DNA of 51,046 nucleotides from JASFQI01 sp050115555 (GTDB lineage: Bacteria > Desulfobacterota > DSM-4660 > Desulfatiglandales > HGW-15). Shown here piece after piece: positions 14,004-21,865 of the stretch. The notes beneath the pieces are model-generated. The model did not search any database. It was not told the origin of the DNA and was given only the letters and a program-made list of their open reading frames with translations. The stretch covers positions 1-51,046 of the forward strand of contig JASFQI010000001.1 of NCBI GenBank assembly GCA_050115555.1, given 5' to 3'. The translations under genes were made by a program, and so were the position numbers. Numbering within the stretch: the stretch's first letter is position 1; each line of letters starts with the position of its first letter.

Positions 14004-15053
14004 CTATGCAGGGACGTCCGTCCACACGGCGAACGGCTCGTGGGCTTCGCGGGCCTTTGATACGAGCTCGGACGCACGGGCCGTTTTCTGGGCGACAGCC
14101 CTCTCAGCCCCATCTTCCTGGAGCAGGGCGATCAGGACCTCCCGGACACATCGGGCCAGGGCCGGAGGATCGTACCCGCCCTCCAGGGCCAGGAGAAGGG
14201 GGGGCTGCCCGATCTCCGCACCCAGGCGGAGTAAGAGGCGGGTCAGATCCCCGAACACGGACTCGGTGAGGCGGCTTCGGCCCACCGGGTCGTCCCTGTG
14301 GGCGTCGAACCCGGCCGCTACAAGAATCAGCTCGGGCTCGTAGCGGAGGATGATCGGGCCGAGAGTCCGCTCGTAAAGGGAGAGCATGTCCGGGTCTTCC
14401 ATGTCCCGGGGAAGGGGGATGTTGACGGTGTACCCCCGGCCTTCCCCCTCGCCCACATCGCCCCAGTCTCCCGTGTAGGGGTAGAGCAGGGTGTCGTGGG
14501 TGGAGAAGTAGAAGACCCCTTTTTCCGTGTAAAAGAGGTCGTTGAGACCGTGACCGTGATGAATGTCCCAGTCCACAATGAGGATGCGCTGAAATCCATG
14601 GCGTTTGGCGGCAAAGCGGGCTGTGATCGCCAGGTTGTTGAAGATGCAGAAACCGGAGACCCGGTTGGGCAGGGCATGATGGCCCGGGGGGCGCACCAGG
14701 GCGAAGCAGACGTCGCACGTTCCCGTGAGCATGGACTCGAGACCCCGAAGGCACCCTCCCACGGCCAGCCAGGCCGCCAGGTACGTCTTGGCGCTGGCTG
14801 GGGTGTCCGGAGCGAGGCTCGTGAACTCCTGGTCCGCGGTCTTGAGCACCTTCTTGATGTGCCCCGGGGTGTGCACCAGCTCCAGGTGTTCCATGGTGGC
14901 CATCTCTGCCTCCATGTCGATGAGCCCCTCGCCCACCCCTTCGTCCAGGATCCGGTGGATCGCCACAAGGCGGTTCGGGTGCTCCGGATGGAGGTGCCCT
15001 GTCTTGTGCTCCAGGAACCGTTCGTCTCGAACAATGCCTACCTTCCGCGGCAT
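14004..15053 (-). CDS. HDAC/AcuC-family zinc deacetylase
   Basis: A 349-residue class I/II-like histone deacetylase family protein. The active site is intact: the HH pair at 125-126 (RPPGHHA), the metal ligands D163 and H165 (DWDIHHGHG) and D250 (GFDAHRDD), and a C-terminal EGGY tyrosine. Such bacterial enzymes include AcuC, which deacetylates acetyl-CoA synthetase, and acetylpolyamine or acetoin-linked amidohydrolases. The start at 15053 removes a shadow N-terminus and has AAAGGCG upstream. Encoded between a GNAT acetyltransferase plus acs and a second acyl-CoA ligase. The context favours control of the ligases by lysine deacetylation, by analogy with Bacillus acuABC; the substrate is not proven. 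Confidence 0.9.
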   Translation of the reverse strand: MPRKVGIVRDERFLEHKTGHLHPEHPNRLVAIHRILDEGVGEGLIDMEAEMATMEHLELVHTPGHIKKVLKTADQEFTSLAPDTPASAKTYLAAWLAVGGCLRGLESMLTGTCDVCFALVRPPGHHALPNRVSGFCIFNNLAITARFAAKRHGFQRILIVDWDIHHGHGLNDLFYTEKGVFYFSTHDTLLYPYTGDWGDVGEGEGRGYTVNIPLPRDMEDPDMLSLYERTLGPIILRYEPELILVAAGFDAHRDDPVGRSRLTESVFGDLTRLLLRLGAEIGQPPLLLALEGGYDPPALARCVREVLIALLQEDGAERAVAQKTARASELVSKAREAHEPFAVWTDVPA

Positions 15054-15075
15054 GGGTCGCCTTTCGGGGGTCAGA

Positions 15076-15150
15076 TTTTCTCGCCAAGACGCCAAGGCGC
15101 AAAGAAAAAATGAAATGCTTTTTGCTCTTCTTCGCGATCTTTGGCGAGAG
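15076..15150. repeat. Dispersed CGCCAAGACGCCAAGGCGC-type repeat
   Basis: The sequence starting TTTCTCGCCAAGACGCCAAG and ending with CGCGATCTTTGGCGAGAG is an imperfect inverted repeat between the deacetylase and GNAT genes. A shorter related piece, inverted, lies at 17729-17753. Repeats of this kind are widespread in deltaproteobacterial and other genomes. No coding potential is apparent. Confidence 0.65.
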
Positions 15151-15166
15151 GAACGTCTTTTGTGTT

Positions 15167-15649
15167 TTATTCCTCGATGCTCAGGTGCATGGTGCGCTCG
15201 CTCTCCCATCGGTCGTCGTCGTTGAACCGGAACCCGAACTTGCGGTACAGGGCGATGGCGGGAAAGTTGTACGTGCCCACGCTTAGCCAGAGCCTTCGAA
15301 GACCCAGGGCGCGTGCATAGGTCACGGCGGCCTCGGTGAGCCGCGTACCTACCCCGCGATTCCGCTCGTCCTGGCTGACGAAGATGAGATATTCTCCCTC
15401 GGCCTTCGGCTTGTCCGCGAGGATTACCACGTGACCGATAACACGCCCGCTGCGAATGGCCAGGTGGTTCTTACCGTCTTGAACGAGGTTTCCGATCCAG
15501 TTCCGGCAAGCATCCTCGGCCACCGGGGGGACGCCCTGGTACTTTCCCTTGGGCGAGAAGCCGTTGTACATGGTGTACAGGCCGGGGTAGTCCTCGTCCT
15601 TCCACGCCCTCACCTCGAAAGGCTCCCCTCGTTTGTCGATGAAGCGCAT
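15167..15649 (-). CDS. GNAT-family N-acetyltransferase
   Basis: A 160-residue GCN5-related acetyltransferase. The acetyl-CoA-binding motif A is visible as QDERNRGVGTRLTEAAVTYA and motif B as YRKFGF near the end. Preceding strands read HLAIRSGRVIGHVVILAD. It lies between acs (16 bp downstream of its stop) and the HDAC-type gene, on the same strand. In Bacillus an acetyltransferase (AcuA) and a deacetylase (AcuC) regulate acetyl-CoA synthetase, so this gene is the natural candidate for the acetylating enzyme, although its sequence alone does not show the substrate. The start at 15649 is the ATG after GGGAGCC; an upstream GTG at 15679 would overlap acs. Confidence 0.85.
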   Translation of the reverse strand: MRFIDKRGEPFEVRAWKDEDYPGLYTMYNGFSPKGKYQGVPPVAEDACRNWIGNLVQDGKNHLAIRSGRVIGHVVILADKPKAEGEYLIFVSQDERNRGVGTRLTEAAVTYARALGLRRLWLSVGTYNFPAIALYRKFGFRFNDDDRWESERTMHLSIEE

Positions 15650-15665
15650 GGCTCCCAAATCCCGG

Positions 15666-17621
15666 TTACGTGCTTGCACTCTCCTGAATCAGCCGGTCCA
15701 CAACGGCGGGATCCGCGATGGTGGAGGTGTCCCCGATTTCGTCGGTCTTTCCCGCGGCGATTTTCTGGAGGATGCGACGCATGATCTTTCCGCTTCGCGT
15801 CTTCGGCAGCGCATCCGCCCACTGGATCACGTCGATCGTGGCGATGGGCCCGATTTCCGATCTCACGAGGGCGAACAGTTCCTTTTTCAGGTCGTCCGAT
15901 TTGGCCACGCCGCTGTTCAGCGTGACGAAGGCATAGATTCCCTGCCCCTTTACGGAATGAGGAAAGCCCACTACTGCGGCCTCTGCCACCTTGGCGTGGA
16001 GCACGAGGGCGGATTCGATTTCCGCCGTGCCCAGCCGGTGCCCCGAGACGTTGATCACGTCGTCGATCCGGCCAATGATCCAGTAGTACCCGTCCTCGTC
16101 CTGCTTGGCCCCATCCCCCGTGAAGTACATACCCGGCACCTGGCTGAAGTACGTTTCCTTGAACCGTTCGTGATCCCCGAAGACCGTGCGGGCCATGCCG
16201 GGCCAGGGACGCTGTATGCACAGCACTCCCTCCTGGTCGGGGTACTTCACGGGCTCGCCCACGTCGTCGAGAATGACCGGGTCCACACCGAAAAAAGGAA
16301 AGGAGCAGGATCCCGGTTTGATGGGGGCCACAGCCGGAAGCGGCGTGAGCATGTGCCCGCCGGTTTCGGTCTGCCACCAGGTGTCCATGATGGGGCACCA
16401 GTCCCGGCCCACGTAATGATAGTACCAGCGCCAGGCCTCCGGGTTGATAGGCTCGCCGACCGATCCCAGGAGCTTGAGGCACGAAATGTCGTGCTTTTCC
16501 ACGTACTCGTGCCCCTCCTTGGCCAAGGCCCGGATTACCGTGGGAGCGGTGTAGAACTTGGCCACCCGGTACCGCGCCACGATTTCCCAGTACCGGTCGA
16601 AGCCCGGGTAGTTGGGGACCCCTTCATAGATCACGCTCGTGAACCCGTTGATCAGGGGACCGTACACCCCGTAGCTGTGCCCGGTGACCCATCCGATATC
16701 CGCCGTACACCAGAACACCTCGTCGTCTTTCATGTCAAAGGTCAGCCGGTTCGTCATGGCCGCGTACAGGAGGTACCCGCCGTGGGTGTGAACCACCCCC
16801 TTGGGTTTTCCCGTGCTGCCGCTGGTGTACAGAATGAAAAGCGGGTCCTCCGCCCCCATGGGCTCCGGATCCACGTGAGAAGGGAGGTTCGGGTCCTTCA
16901 CGGCCTCGTGCCACCAGACCTCCCGACTCGGGTCGAGCACCGGCTTCAGGCCGGCCCGATCGAACACGAGGACGGTTTTCACACCGGGACAGGACTTCAG
17001 GGCCTCATCCACGTTCTGCTTGAGCGGAACGCTCTTGCCGGCCCGAAATCCTCCATCCACGGTGATGACCATCTTGGCGTCGCAGTCCTGGATGCGGTTT
17101 CCCAGGGCCTCCGCGCTAAAGCCGCCGAAGACCACGCTGTGGACCGCTCCGATGCGGGCACAGGCCAGCATGGCCACGGGAAGCTCCGGGATCATAGGCA
17201 TGTAGATGACCACGCGGTCCCCCTTGCCTACGTCACGGGCCTTGAGCACGGCGGCCATGCGGTTCACCTCTTCGTGAAGCTCCCCGAAGGTGATGGTTCT
17301 TCGTTCTTCGGGGCTGTCCCCCTCCCAGTAGTAGGCGACCTTGTCCCTGAGCGTGTTCAGGTGCCGGTCCAGGCAGTTGGTCGTGGCGTTCAGCACGCCG
17401 CCCCCGAACCACTCGATTCGGGCCTCGTGAAAGTCGTGCTTCAGGACAAAATCCCAGGATCGGTCCCACGTGAGATACTGCAGGGCCTGCTCGGCCCAGA
17501 AGCCTTCCGGGTCATCGATCGAGCGCCGGTACATCGCGTCGTACGTCTCCCGGTCCGGGACGTAAGCGACCTTGCGATAGTCCTCGAGGTGGGCGTCATA
17601 GAGGTTCCGGTGGTTGTCCAT
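15666..17621 (-). CDS. acs: Acetyl-CoA synthetase, Acs
   Basis: Full-length (651 residues) AMP-forming acetyl-CoA synthetase; makes acetyl-CoA from acetate, ATP and CoA in the cytoplasm. Motifs: YTSGSTGKPKGVVHTHGGY, DTWWQTETGGHML, TGDGAKQDEDGYYWIIGR, and PKTRSGKIMRR with the acetylation-sensitive lysine at 612. The acetate-pocket tryptophan is present in WWQTE. AAGGAGG precedes the ATG. It follows the CoA-transferase/GNAT gene after 133 bp that hold a perfect inverted repeat (17702-17721), and is followed by a GNAT and an HDAC-type gene. In an anaerobe it would assimilate acetate or serve acetate oxidation. Function is secure. Confidence 0.96.
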   Translation of the reverse strand: MDNHRNLYDAHLEDYRKVAYVPDRETYDAMYRRSIDDPEGFWAEQALQYLTWDRSWDFVLKHDFHEARIEWFGGGVLNATTNCLDRHLNTLRDKVAYYWEGDSPEERRTITFGELHEEVNRMAAVLKARDVGKGDRVVIYMPMIPELPVAMLACARIGAVHSVVFGGFSAEALGNRIQDCDAKMVITVDGGFRAGKSVPLKQNVDEALKSCPGVKTVLVFDRAGLKPVLDPSREVWWHEAVKDPNLPSHVDPEPMGAEDPLFILYTSGSTGKPKGVVHTHGGYLLYAAMTNRLTFDMKDDEVFWCTADIGWVTGHSYGVYGPLINGFTSVIYEGVPNYPGFDRYWEIVARYRVAKFYTAPTVIRALAKEGHEYVEKHDISCLKLLGSVGEPINPEAWRWYYHYVGRDWCPIMDTWWQTETGGHMLTPLPAVAPIKPGSCSFPFFGVDPVILDDVGEPVKYPDQEGVLCIQRPWPGMARTVFGDHERFKETYFSQVPGMYFTGDGAKQDEDGYYWIIGRIDDVINVSGHRLGTAEIESALVLHAKVAEAAVVGFPHSVKGQGIYAFVTLNSGVAKSDDLKKELFALVRSEIGPIATIDVIQWADALPKTRSGKIMRRILQKIAAGKTDEIGDTSTIADPAVVDRLIQESAST

Positions 17622-17701
17622 GCCTCGTTCCTCCTTTTTGCCGCAGGCGGTTTATTCATGGAATAACCGAATGGCTTTGTTGTATTGTTTCGTAAGCACA
17701 A

Positions 17702-17721
17702 ACAATAGGATATTCTATTGT
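17702..17721. promoter_or_regulatory. Perfect inverted repeat upstream of acs
   Basis: ACAATAG-GATATT-CTATTGT, 7-bp arms, centred about 90 bp before the acs start in an AT-rich patch that contrasts with the surrounding GC-rich genes. It has the size and symmetry of a dimeric repressor or activator site. No matching regulator is evident. Confidence 0.45.
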
Positions 17722-17728
17722 GTATTGG

Positions 17729-17753
17729 CGGCTTCGCGTCTTGGCGAGAGATC
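17729..17753. repeat. Fragment of the CGCCAAGACGC-type dispersed repeat
   Basis: On the complementary strand this reads CTCTCGCCAAGACGCGAAGC, matching the left end of the repeat at 15076-15150. It abuts the stop codon of the CoA-transferase/GNAT gene. Confidence 0.5.
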
Positions 17754-17754
17754 A

Positions 17755-19638
17755 TCAGCCTCGGGGACGGTCGAAACGGGACCTAAGCACCACCATGTCC
17801 CCCTCGTAGGTCGTGGTTACCTCGTACGGCAGCTTCTTGAAGAGGGTGATCATGGCCCGGTTCGTGGGGTCTGCATAGGCCGTGAATCCGCGGATTCCCT
17901 GCTCCCTCGCGGTTTCCGTGAGCTTTCCCTGGAGGATGGAGGAGATCCCATTTCCCTGCCACTCCCCATCCACGCTGTAGGCGACCTCGGCTGTATTCGT
18001 AGAAGGTTCATGAAAGTATCCTGCCACGGAAATGATCTTTTCGAAGCCCGGATCGCCGATCACGGCCACAATGGCCATGTCGTGGATGTAATCCACCTGG
18101 AACACGCCGGCCACGTCCTCCCGAAAGAACGCGGTTTTCTCATGCATAAAGCGCCGGATCACATCCCGGCGATCCATGTTGTAGAAGTGCTCCTGGACGC
18201 CGCGCTCGTCCGTGGGACGGGCGGGACGAAAGAGCACACGCTGGCCCTTGATCTCCCGAACCTCCTCGATCTTGAGGGGGTAAACGCTTCGAATGGTCTC
18301 GGCCAGGGTCCGTTCGGGCCCCAGAAGCCCCAGTTTTTTGGCCTCGTGGAAGAGCTCGTCCCGGAAGTCGGGGTGGGCGATGCTGATCATGGCAATGGCC
18401 CGTTCCTGGAGGCTTTTTCCGAAGAGGTTCACCATGCCGTACTCGGTGACCACGTACTGCACGTCGCCCCGCGGGACGACCACGGGAATATCTCCCAGAG
18501 AGGAGACGATGCGGCTGCTCTTTCCGTCCATGGTAGTGGAGAGGAGCATCAGGATGTTCTTCCCGCCCGGGGAAAGGCTCGCCCCTCGAACGAAGTCCAT
18601 GATCCCGTTCACGCCGGAAAAGTGGTTGTAAGGCAGGGCGTCGACCGCGGCCTGCCCTGTGAGGTCCATGGCCATGGCCATGTTAATGGCCACCATTCGG
18701 TTGTGCCGGGAGATGATCCCCGGGTCGTTCACCACGTCCGAGGGGTGAAACTCGATGCCTGGGTTGTCGTGCAGGAACTCGTAGAGATCGCTGGAGCCGA
18801 TGGCGCCGCTCGCCACGAGCTTGCCCTCGTTGAATCCTTTCCTGCGGTTCGTGATCACACCTGTGGCCACCAGGCCCATGACCCCGTCGCTCAGGAACTG
18901 GGTGTGGACCCCCAGGTCGTTCTTGTCCGAGAGCCCTGTGAGAAGGGCCTGAGGCGTGGCCCCGAGGCTGATCTGGAGCGTGGACCCGTCCTCGATGAGC
19001 TTGGCCGCGTGCTGGCCGATGAGGTTGGCCGAAGGGACGTCCGGGGGGCGGCCCACCGTGAGAAGCTCTTCTTCCTGTTCCACAAAGGCATCCACCTCCT
19101 GGACGTGGATGAAGCTCCTTCCCATGACCCTCGGCATGCGGGGGTTCACCTGGGCGATGACGAGATCGGCTGACTGGGCGGCCGCCAGGGTGATGTCCAC
19201 ACTCACTCCCAGGCTCATCCAGCCGAAGTCGTCCGGCTCGGACACCTGAATCAGGGCCACGTGGATGGGCAGCTGCCGCGTTTTGAAAAGGCGGGGTACG
19301 GCCGACAGGTTGATGGGCGTGAGAAAGCGCTTGTTCCGGCTAAGGGCCCGGGGTTTGGCCGATCCCAGGTAGAAGGTACGCAGATTCAGGGTCTGGCAGG
19401 CCGTTTCGTCCGCCATCATGGTCAGAGGGACGGTTTCCAGGCTCAGGAGACGCACGATTTCAAGGTCCGAGAAGCCCGAGGAACGCGCTGCCAGCTCACG
19501 CACCAGGGCTTGAGGCTCCCCGCAGGAAGAGCCGGTGAAGACACGCTGCCCCCTGCGAATCCGTCCGATGGCCTCGGAGGCGGAGCACCGTTTGGCCAGG
19601 TAGGAATCCGGCCAGTATCCTTGGGCTCTCTCTCTCAT
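17755..19638 (-). CDS. Acetyl-CoA hydrolase/CoA-transferase fused to a GNAT domain
   Basis: A 627-residue fusion. Residues 1 to about 440 form an acetyl-CoA hydrolase/transferase (4-hydroxybutyrate CoA-transferase-like) pair of domains: GSSCGEPQALV, SEPDDFGWMSLG, VPRVMGRS-type strand, GIGSSDLY-like segment (GAIGSSDLYEFL), and VVTEYGMVNLFGKSLQERA, the family's C-terminal signature. From about 455 to the end there is a GNAT acetyltransferase domain (VLFRPARPTDE, QGNGISSILQGKL, NRAMITLFKKLPY). It would move CoA between acetyl-CoA and another acid, while the GNAT domain may acetylate Acs or itself. No good ribosome site precedes the ATG at 19638. It heads the acetyl-CoA module, 133 bp upstream of acs. 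Fusions of this type are known in Desulfobacterota. Confidence 0.9.
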   Translation of the reverse strand: MRERAQGYWPDSYLAKRCSASEAIGRIRRGQRVFTGSSCGEPQALVRELAARSSGFSDLEIVRLLSLETVPLTMMADETACQTLNLRTFYLGSAKPRALSRNKRFLTPINLSAVPRLFKTRQLPIHVALIQVSEPDDFGWMSLGVSVDITLAAAQSADLVIAQVNPRMPRVMGRSFIHVQEVDAFVEQEEELLTVGRPPDVPSANLIGQHAAKLIEDGSTLQISLGATPQALLTGLSDKNDLGVHTQFLSDGVMGLVATGVITNRRKGFNEGKLVASGAIGSSDLYEFLHDNPGIEFHPSDVVNDPGIISRHNRMVAINMAMAMDLTGQAAVDALPYNHFSGVNGIMDFVRGASLSPGGKNILMLLSTTMDGKSSRIVSSLGDIPVVVPRGDVQYVVTEYGMVNLFGKSLQERAIAMISIAHPDFRDELFHEAKKLGLLGPERTLAETIRSVYPLKIEEVREIKGQRVLFRPARPTDERGVQEHFYNMDRRDVIRRFMHEKTAFFREDVAGVFQVDYIHDMAIVAVIGDPGFEKIISVAGYFHEPSTNTAEVAYSVDGEWQGNGISSILQGKLTETAREQGIRGFTAYADPTNRAMITLFKKLPYEVTTTYEGDMVVLRSRFDRPRG

Positions 19639-19770
19639 GGGAAAAGTCTATCCGGACCGGCCGGGGTTTTCAAAGGATTTCTGGGCATCACACCGGGGCA
19701 CCGGGTCGCTGCCGCGGGTTAGGGATGCGGCCGGCCGACCGGAAGGACGGATCGAGGGAAAGGGTGTGCC

Positions 19771-20250
19771 TCAGCGGTCCTTTTTCAGGTCCATGATCAC
19801 ACCGCGTGTGGTACGCGTGAGGGCCTCCGGGGCCAGGGAGAAGAGGGAATGCGGGGTTCCGGCGGCGGCCCAGAGCACCTCGTGATGGAGGAGATCGGCG
19901 TCGATGTACACCGGGATTTCAGACTTGTGCCCAAAAGGCGGCACTCCGCCCACGGCAAAACCGGTGAGGCGAAGGACCTCCTCGGCCGGGGCCTGCTTGA
20001 TCTTCTTTCGCCCTACCTGGTACCGCGCGGCAAGCTTCTTTTCATCCAGGCGATTGGGGCCGCTCACGAGGGTCATGACCGGTCGACCGTCGACCAGAAA
20101 CAAAAGGGACTTGACGATCTGCGCGGGATCGCAGCCCACGGCCCGGGCCGCGTCCTCAGCGGTTCTCGTCGGGGCTTCGAATTCACGTACTTCCACGGAG
20201 AACCCTTGTCGCCGGGCTTCCTCAGTGACAATGGACGCAGGGGAGTCCAT
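19771..20250 (-). CDS. YbaK/EbsC-family aminoacyl-tRNA deacylase
   Basis: A 159-residue single-domain YbaK/ProX-type protein that hydrolyses mischarged tRNA (typically Cys-tRNA-Pro or Ala-tRNA-Pro). Visible family features: the early RTAEDAARAVGC helix, the conserved lysine in IVKSLLFLVDG, the loop LTGFAVGGVPPFGH and the closing strand TTRGVIMDL. The start at 20250 has GGAGG 7 nt upstream; the longer frame to 20388 runs across the aldolase promoter. It is transcribed away from the aldolase gene and 132 bp upstream of the CoA-transferase gene. Specificity is not visible. Confidence 0.88.
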   Translation of the reverse strand: MDSPASIVTEEARRQGFSVEVREFEAPTRTAEDAARAVGCDPAQIVKSLLFLVDGRPVMTLVSGPNRLDEKKLAARYQVGRKKIKQAPAEEVLRLTGFAVGGVPPFGHKSEIPVYIDADLLHHEVLWAAAGTPHSLFSLAPEALTRTTRGVIMDLKKDR

Positions 20251-20321
20251 GGCAACCTCCAAGTGGTCGAAAAGCATAAAGGATTCTTGCCCTTGGGTCA
20301 AGGACCCGAATGGATTGCTCC

Positions 20322-20350
20322 TTGACAGGATATGGGGCTTGGCATAAGAA
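20322..20350 (+). promoter_or_regulatory. Sigma-70-type promoter of the aldolase gene
   Basis: TTGACA (20322-20327), 17-bp spacer, TAAGAA (20345-20350). The start of transcription would be near 20357, leaving a leader of about 80 nt before the ATG at 20436. Confidence 0.65.
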
Positions 20351-20435
20351 TGAACCTCACCCATGGAAAGGAACCATGGGCTTATCATTTGTACCTATCG
20401 GCGCAAACCCTTCGATGCCTCAAGGAGGAGATGCC

Positions 20436-21731
20436 ATGTCGACTGTCAATAAAAATGCCTCTCCGGAATTCGAAAAGGCCTTGGCCATCGGCCGGCCGCC
20501 GCATATCGCCCGCTTGTTTCCAAATTCAAGGGCCCTGATCGTCAGCGGGAAGGTCATCGATCGAGCCATGCTGGCCAAGGGCAAGGCCATCGCTATCGCG
20601 GCCAATGCGAGGAACCACCTCGTCCTGCGCGGGACGCTGCTGGCGGCCCATCGGGCCAATGCCGCCATCCTGGTGGAGATCGCAAAATCCGAAGGAGGTG
20701 CGAGCGCTTACTGTGCCGTGAATTACTGGAACCTGGCACGCCAGGTGGACGCCCTGTGTAACGAGTTGGGCATCACCGTACCTGTGGCCGTGCACGCCGA
20801 TCACTACGGCATCAAGAGCGCAGGGGATGTGGAAGCGGCCAGGGTGGAGATCCCCACGATGTTCGATGCGGGAATCACATCCATTGCCGTGGATGCCTCC
20901 CACCTCCCGGATGACGAGAACCTCCTCGCCAACCTCACCCTGAATCCCTACATCCCCCAATGGGCCGGGTATGAGACGGAGGTTGGAGAGATCAAGGGCA
21001 AGGAGGGGATGTCCACCGTGGAGGAGGCCCTGTTTCAGATCCAGGGCCTCAATGCAAACGACATCTTCCCGGACTGGATCGCATTGAACAACGGAACCAC
21101 CCACGGCATTCAGGACAGTGAGGCGGGCATCCATGTGGAGCTGACCGCTGAGATCCACGAGGCCCTGGCCCCCTACCGGGTCTCCGGTGCGCAGCACGGC
21201 ACGTCGGGAAACGACTCGGAAAGACTTCGGCGGATCGCCCGGGAGACCTGCACCACCAAGGCCAACGTGGCCACCGCGCTCCAGATGATCTCCTGGGGCG
21301 TGGAGGTCAATGAATACGGCAACGCCGCGCTGGACAAGGACGGCGAGTTCATCAAGCGTCCCGATCAGGGGGCGACCGATGAGGTCTGGGCGGAGATGGT
21401 GGCCTATGCGCAGGAGAAGCAATGGAAGAAGGGCGACTACAAGAAGCTGAACCTTCCGTTTGAAAACAAGCTCCTGAGGCAGAGCCGGGAGGTCCGCGAT
21501 CGCATGAGCGAGGGCGTGGCCTCCTTCGTCTACGGGTTGATCACAGAGGTGTTCAACGGCCAGGATACGGCACCCCTGGCCATCGACGCCGTCCTCGAGG
21601 CCGAATCCTACGATGTGGGTGTCAAGGGGACTCGGATCGAGGATCCGGCGGAATGGACCGAAGGCAAGATTCGGGAACGGGCCTCAGCCAGCCAGCGGGA
21701 ACGCGGTCCGGCCGGAGACTTTGACGACTGA
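20436..21731 (+). CDS. Class II fructose-bisphosphate aldolase family protein
   Basis: A 431-residue zinc aldolase of the class II FBP/tagatose-bisphosphate family, longer than the usual 285-360 residues. The metal and substrate motifs are recognisable: VAVHADHYGIKSA (active-site Asp and zinc His), ETEVGEIKGKEG, ALNNGTTHGI (zinc His) and SGAQHGTSGN (zinc His, phosphate loop). It should cleave or form fructose-1,6-bisphosphate or a related sugar bisphosphate in glycolysis/gluconeogenesis. AAGGAGGAG sits before the ATG at 20436, and a clear sigma-70 promoter lies upstream. It is followed by two REP-like hairpins. The extra length and moderate motif match leave room for a different sugar-phosphate substrate. 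Confidence 0.82.
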   Translation: MSTVNKNASPEFEKALAIGRPPHIARLFPNSRALIVSGKVIDRAMLAKGKAIAIAANARNHLVLRGTLLAAHRANAAILVEIAKSEGGASAYCAVNYWNLARQVDALCNELGITVPVAVHADHYGIKSAGDVEAARVEIPTMFDAGITSIAVDASHLPDDENLLANLTLNPYIPQWAGYETEVGEIKGKEGMSTVEEALFQIQGLNANDIFPDWIALNNGTTHGIQDSEAGIHVELTAEIHEALAPYRVSGAQHGTSGNDSERLRRIARETCTTKANVATALQMISWGVEVNEYGNAALDKDGEFIKRPDQGATDEVWAEMVAYAQEKQWKKGDYKKLNLPFENKLLRQSREVRDRMSEGVASFVYGLITEVFNGQDTAPLAIDAVLEAESYDVGVKGTRIEDPAEWTEGKIRERASASQRERGPAGDFDD

Positions 21732-21737
21732 TTGAAT

Positions 21738-21771
21738 CTCCCCGCAATCCCGCCAGAGGCGGGACGGGGAG
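21738..21771. repeat. REP-like hairpin A
   Basis: Two nested perfect stems: CTCCCCG (21738-21744) with CGGGGAG (21765-21771), and TCCCGCC (21748-21754) with GGCGGGA (21758-21764), with a CAA bulge on one side. It begins six bases after the aldolase stop. There is no T-run, so it may stabilise mRNA ends rather than terminate. Confidence 0.65.
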
Positions 21772-21814
21772 TCCCAAATGATAAGGAATTCTGCTCACAT
21801 GATTGTCGCTCCCT

Positions 21815-21845
21815 AGCCCAGCCCCGCTGACAGCGGGACTGGGCT
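21815..21845. repeat. REP-like hairpin B with conserved tail
   Basis: AGCCCAG/CTGGGCT outer stem and CCCGCT/AGCGGG inner stem around GAC, the same nested architecture as hairpin A. Its tail GCGAGCGAGGCATCTTC runs directly into the ATG of the next gene at 21866 and resembles the tail of the hairpin at 25034-25062 (GCGAGCGAAACATTTTC). Confidence 0.6.
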
Positions 21846-21865
21846 TGTGCGAGCGAGGCATCTTC

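Noticed and set aside
15633..17666. 677-codon plus-strand frame antisense to acs
   Set aside because: Opposite strand of a complete acetyl-CoA synthetase; His/Val/Arg-rich and without any recognisable motif.
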